From contig DASVWN010000004.1 of the NCBI GenBank assembly GCA_036393195.1, forward strand, positions 1 through 64,000: 64,000 nucleotides of DNA, given 5' to 3'. A program made the position numbers and the translations under genes. This stretch comes from JADGGM01 sp036393195. Lineage in GTDB: Bacteria > Gemmatimonadota > Gemmatimonadetes > Gemmatimonadales > Gemmatimonadaceae. This document shows, one piece after another, positions 62,853 through 64,000 of this stretch. Below the pieces are notes generated by a model. It worked only from the letters and a program-made list of their open reading frames with translations, did not search any database and had not been told where the DNA came from. Within the stretch, counting starts at the first letter, position 1, and the number at the start of each line of letters is the position of its first letter.

Positions 62853-64000
62853 TTAGCGCAGTGGACGTCCGACCGCGCTCTCGAGCGCGGCGAACGCCTT
62901 GTGAAAAGCATAGACGGCGTTGATGCGGTCGTTCTCCGCGGTCTGGAACGTGGCCTGCGCATCGCTCAGATCCAGGAACGTGGCGGCGCCCACCCGGTAC
63001 TTCTCCTGCGCCAGCGCCAGCTCCTGCCGCGCCTGCGTCGCGTTCTGTTCCTGCAGGGTCACCGTGCGGGCGGCCGTCGTGAGATTCAGATAGGCACCGG
63101 TGACATCGGCGGTGAGCTGCAACTGCTGCGCTTTCACCTTGTACCGGGCATCGTTGCGCGTGGCTTCCGCCTGCTCAATGCGCTGCTCGCGCTGAAATCC
63201 ATCGAAAAGCGGCAGCGACAGCGACGCGTTGATCTGCAGCGGCTGCCGCGTGAAGTTGAACGGGAACTGGTTGTTCTGCGCGCGGATCTGGTTGGCGATC
63301 GTGTTGTTGAACTGATAGTTCGACGTACAGGAGGTGCCGAGCAGCGGCATGCCGACGCGCAGGCGAACCGAATCCGTCGTGGCACACTGCGCGAGGCCGG
63401 CCTGGGCCTGAAACTGGGCGCTCTGGACGAGCACATTCGCGTTCGAGAACTCGTAGGTGTAACCGCCCAGACCAGTGGAGAGCTGCAGGGTGGGGAGATA
63501 CGCGCTCCGCGCCTGGCTCACGCCGAGCGAGGCGACATTGTCGCGGGATTCGAGCGCGCGCAGCGCGGGGTTCTGCTCCCGCGCGATCGCGAGCACCGAA
63601 TCCACGGTGAACGTGGGCGCCTTCACCTCGAAGGTGGAGGTGAGCTCGACGTTGGCCGGTTCCGGCACGCCCATTTCCTGGAAGAGCTTGAGCTTGTCGA
63701 TCTCGACCTGATTCTTCGCCTGCAGCAGCGCGACCCTGGCCTGCCCCAGGTTCACCTGGGCCTTGGTCACGTCGAGCTGCGTGCCGGAGCCGACCGCGAG
63801 CTTGGCCTGGGCAAGCTGGAGTTGAATGTCCGCCTGTGACACGAGCGTATCCTGCAGCACCGCCTTCGCCCGATCCTGCAGCACCGTGAGGTAGTCCTGC
63901 GCCACCGTTGCGCGCACGGTCTCGGCGGAGCCCGCGATGTCCGCATCAGCAGCCCGCACATTGGCGGACTGCATGCGCGGATTGATGAAGGTTGCCGCGT
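62853..64000 (-). CDS. TolC-like outer membrane efflux protein, 5' end beyond the window
   Basis: At least 382 residues of an outer membrane efflux (OEP) protein. The frame is still open at position 64000 (TFINPRM before the first internal Met), so the N-terminus and signal peptide are missing here. Repeating helical patterns such as AKLAVGSGTQLDVTKAQVNL, LALAQEKYRVGAATFLDLSD and a second copy of the OEP domain mark the alpha-barrel tunnel. It heads the leftward efflux unit TolC-MacA-ATPase-permeases. Confidence 0.9.
   Translation of the reverse strand, partial: AATFINPRMQSANVRAADADIAGSAETVRATVAQDYLTVLQDRAKAVLQDTLVSQADIQLQLAQAKLAVGSGTQLDVTKAQVNLGQARVALLQAKNQVEIDKLKLFQEMGVPEPANVELTSTFEVKAPTFTVDSVLAIAREQNPALRALESRDNVASLGVSQARSAYLPTLQLSTGLGGYTYEFSNANVLVQSAQFQAQAGLAQCATTDSVRLRVGMPLLGTSCTSNYQFNNTIANQIRAQNNQFPFNFTRQPLQINASLSLPLFDGFQREQRIEQAEATRNDARYKVKAQQLQLTADVTGAYLNLTTAARTVTLQEQNATQARQELALAQEKYRVGAATFLDLSDAQATFQTAENDRINAVYAFHKAFAALESAVGRPLR

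Overview
The window is one continuous piece of high-GC bacterial chromosome packed with housekeeping genes. I saw no phage, insertion sequence, CRISPR array, rRNA or tRNA. The combination of MglB/MglA, a TatA-type translocase, small SRP RNA next to dnaX-ebfC-recR, bacillithiol-type and kynurenine genes, TonB receptors, and a TolC-MacA-ATPase followed by several FtsX/MacB-type permeases suggests a Gemmatimonadota (Gemmatimonadaceae-like) bacterium. That assignment is inference from gene content and composition, not from a marker-gene tree.

Layout. 1-3684 (rightward): tail of an APC permease, a class I aminotransferase and acetoacetyl-CoA synthetase. 3731-16630 (leftward): two tandem secreted paralogs of unknown role, then serA, a class V aminotransferase and serB (serine), moeZ and a MoaD/ThiS-like sulfur carrier, thrB and thrC (threonine), panB (pantothenate) and a second class I aminotransferase. 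Most junctions here are ATGA overlaps or very short gaps, and a ~500-nt leader (16631-17128) carries a textbook terminator hairpin and other dyads in front of the cluster. 17129-25393 (rightward): a Tat-exported Gfo/Idh/MocA oxidoreductase coupled to a secreted cyanophycinase-like peptidase, two small orphan genes, an AidB-like acyl-CoA dehydrogenase, a membrane-anchored Pro/Ala-rich protein, a sulfocyanin-like blue copper protein, a lone lasso-B2-type protein and transaldolase. 25396-31245 (leftward): a TonB receptor with a Met/His/Cys-rich small exported protein (probable copper uptake), a membrane M28 peptidase and a lipoprotein.

31361-38557 (rightward): a glycolytic run (pyk, an MBL hydrolase, pgi, class II aldolase) running straight into a degenerate histidine-kinase-like phosphotransferase and an NtrC-type regulator. 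38580-41151: YtxH protein, YihY membrane protein and threonine aldolase. 41183-49946: SRP RNA, dnaX, ebfC, recR, a small membrane protein, mglB, mglA, pgsA, cinA, grpE, dnaJ and a GNAT acetyltransferase. 49910-54089 and on to 64000 (leftward): tatA, mnmA, cysteine desulfurase, a two-domain UspA, kynB, kynA, bshB1-like deacetylase, four MacB/FtsX permeases, one ATPase, a MacA-like adaptor and a TolC-like channel cut by the window end.

The most interesting observations are: a sulfur carrier plus its activating enzyme translationally coupled to homoserine kinase and grouped with the serine pathway (possible thiocarboxylate-dependent amino-acid sulfur assimilation); a ChpT/Spo0B-like phosphotransferase whose H-box lies upstream of any standard start codon; a REP-like palindrome present at two distant loci; a probable attenuator leader; and a perfect 35-nt palindrome ending at a start codon.
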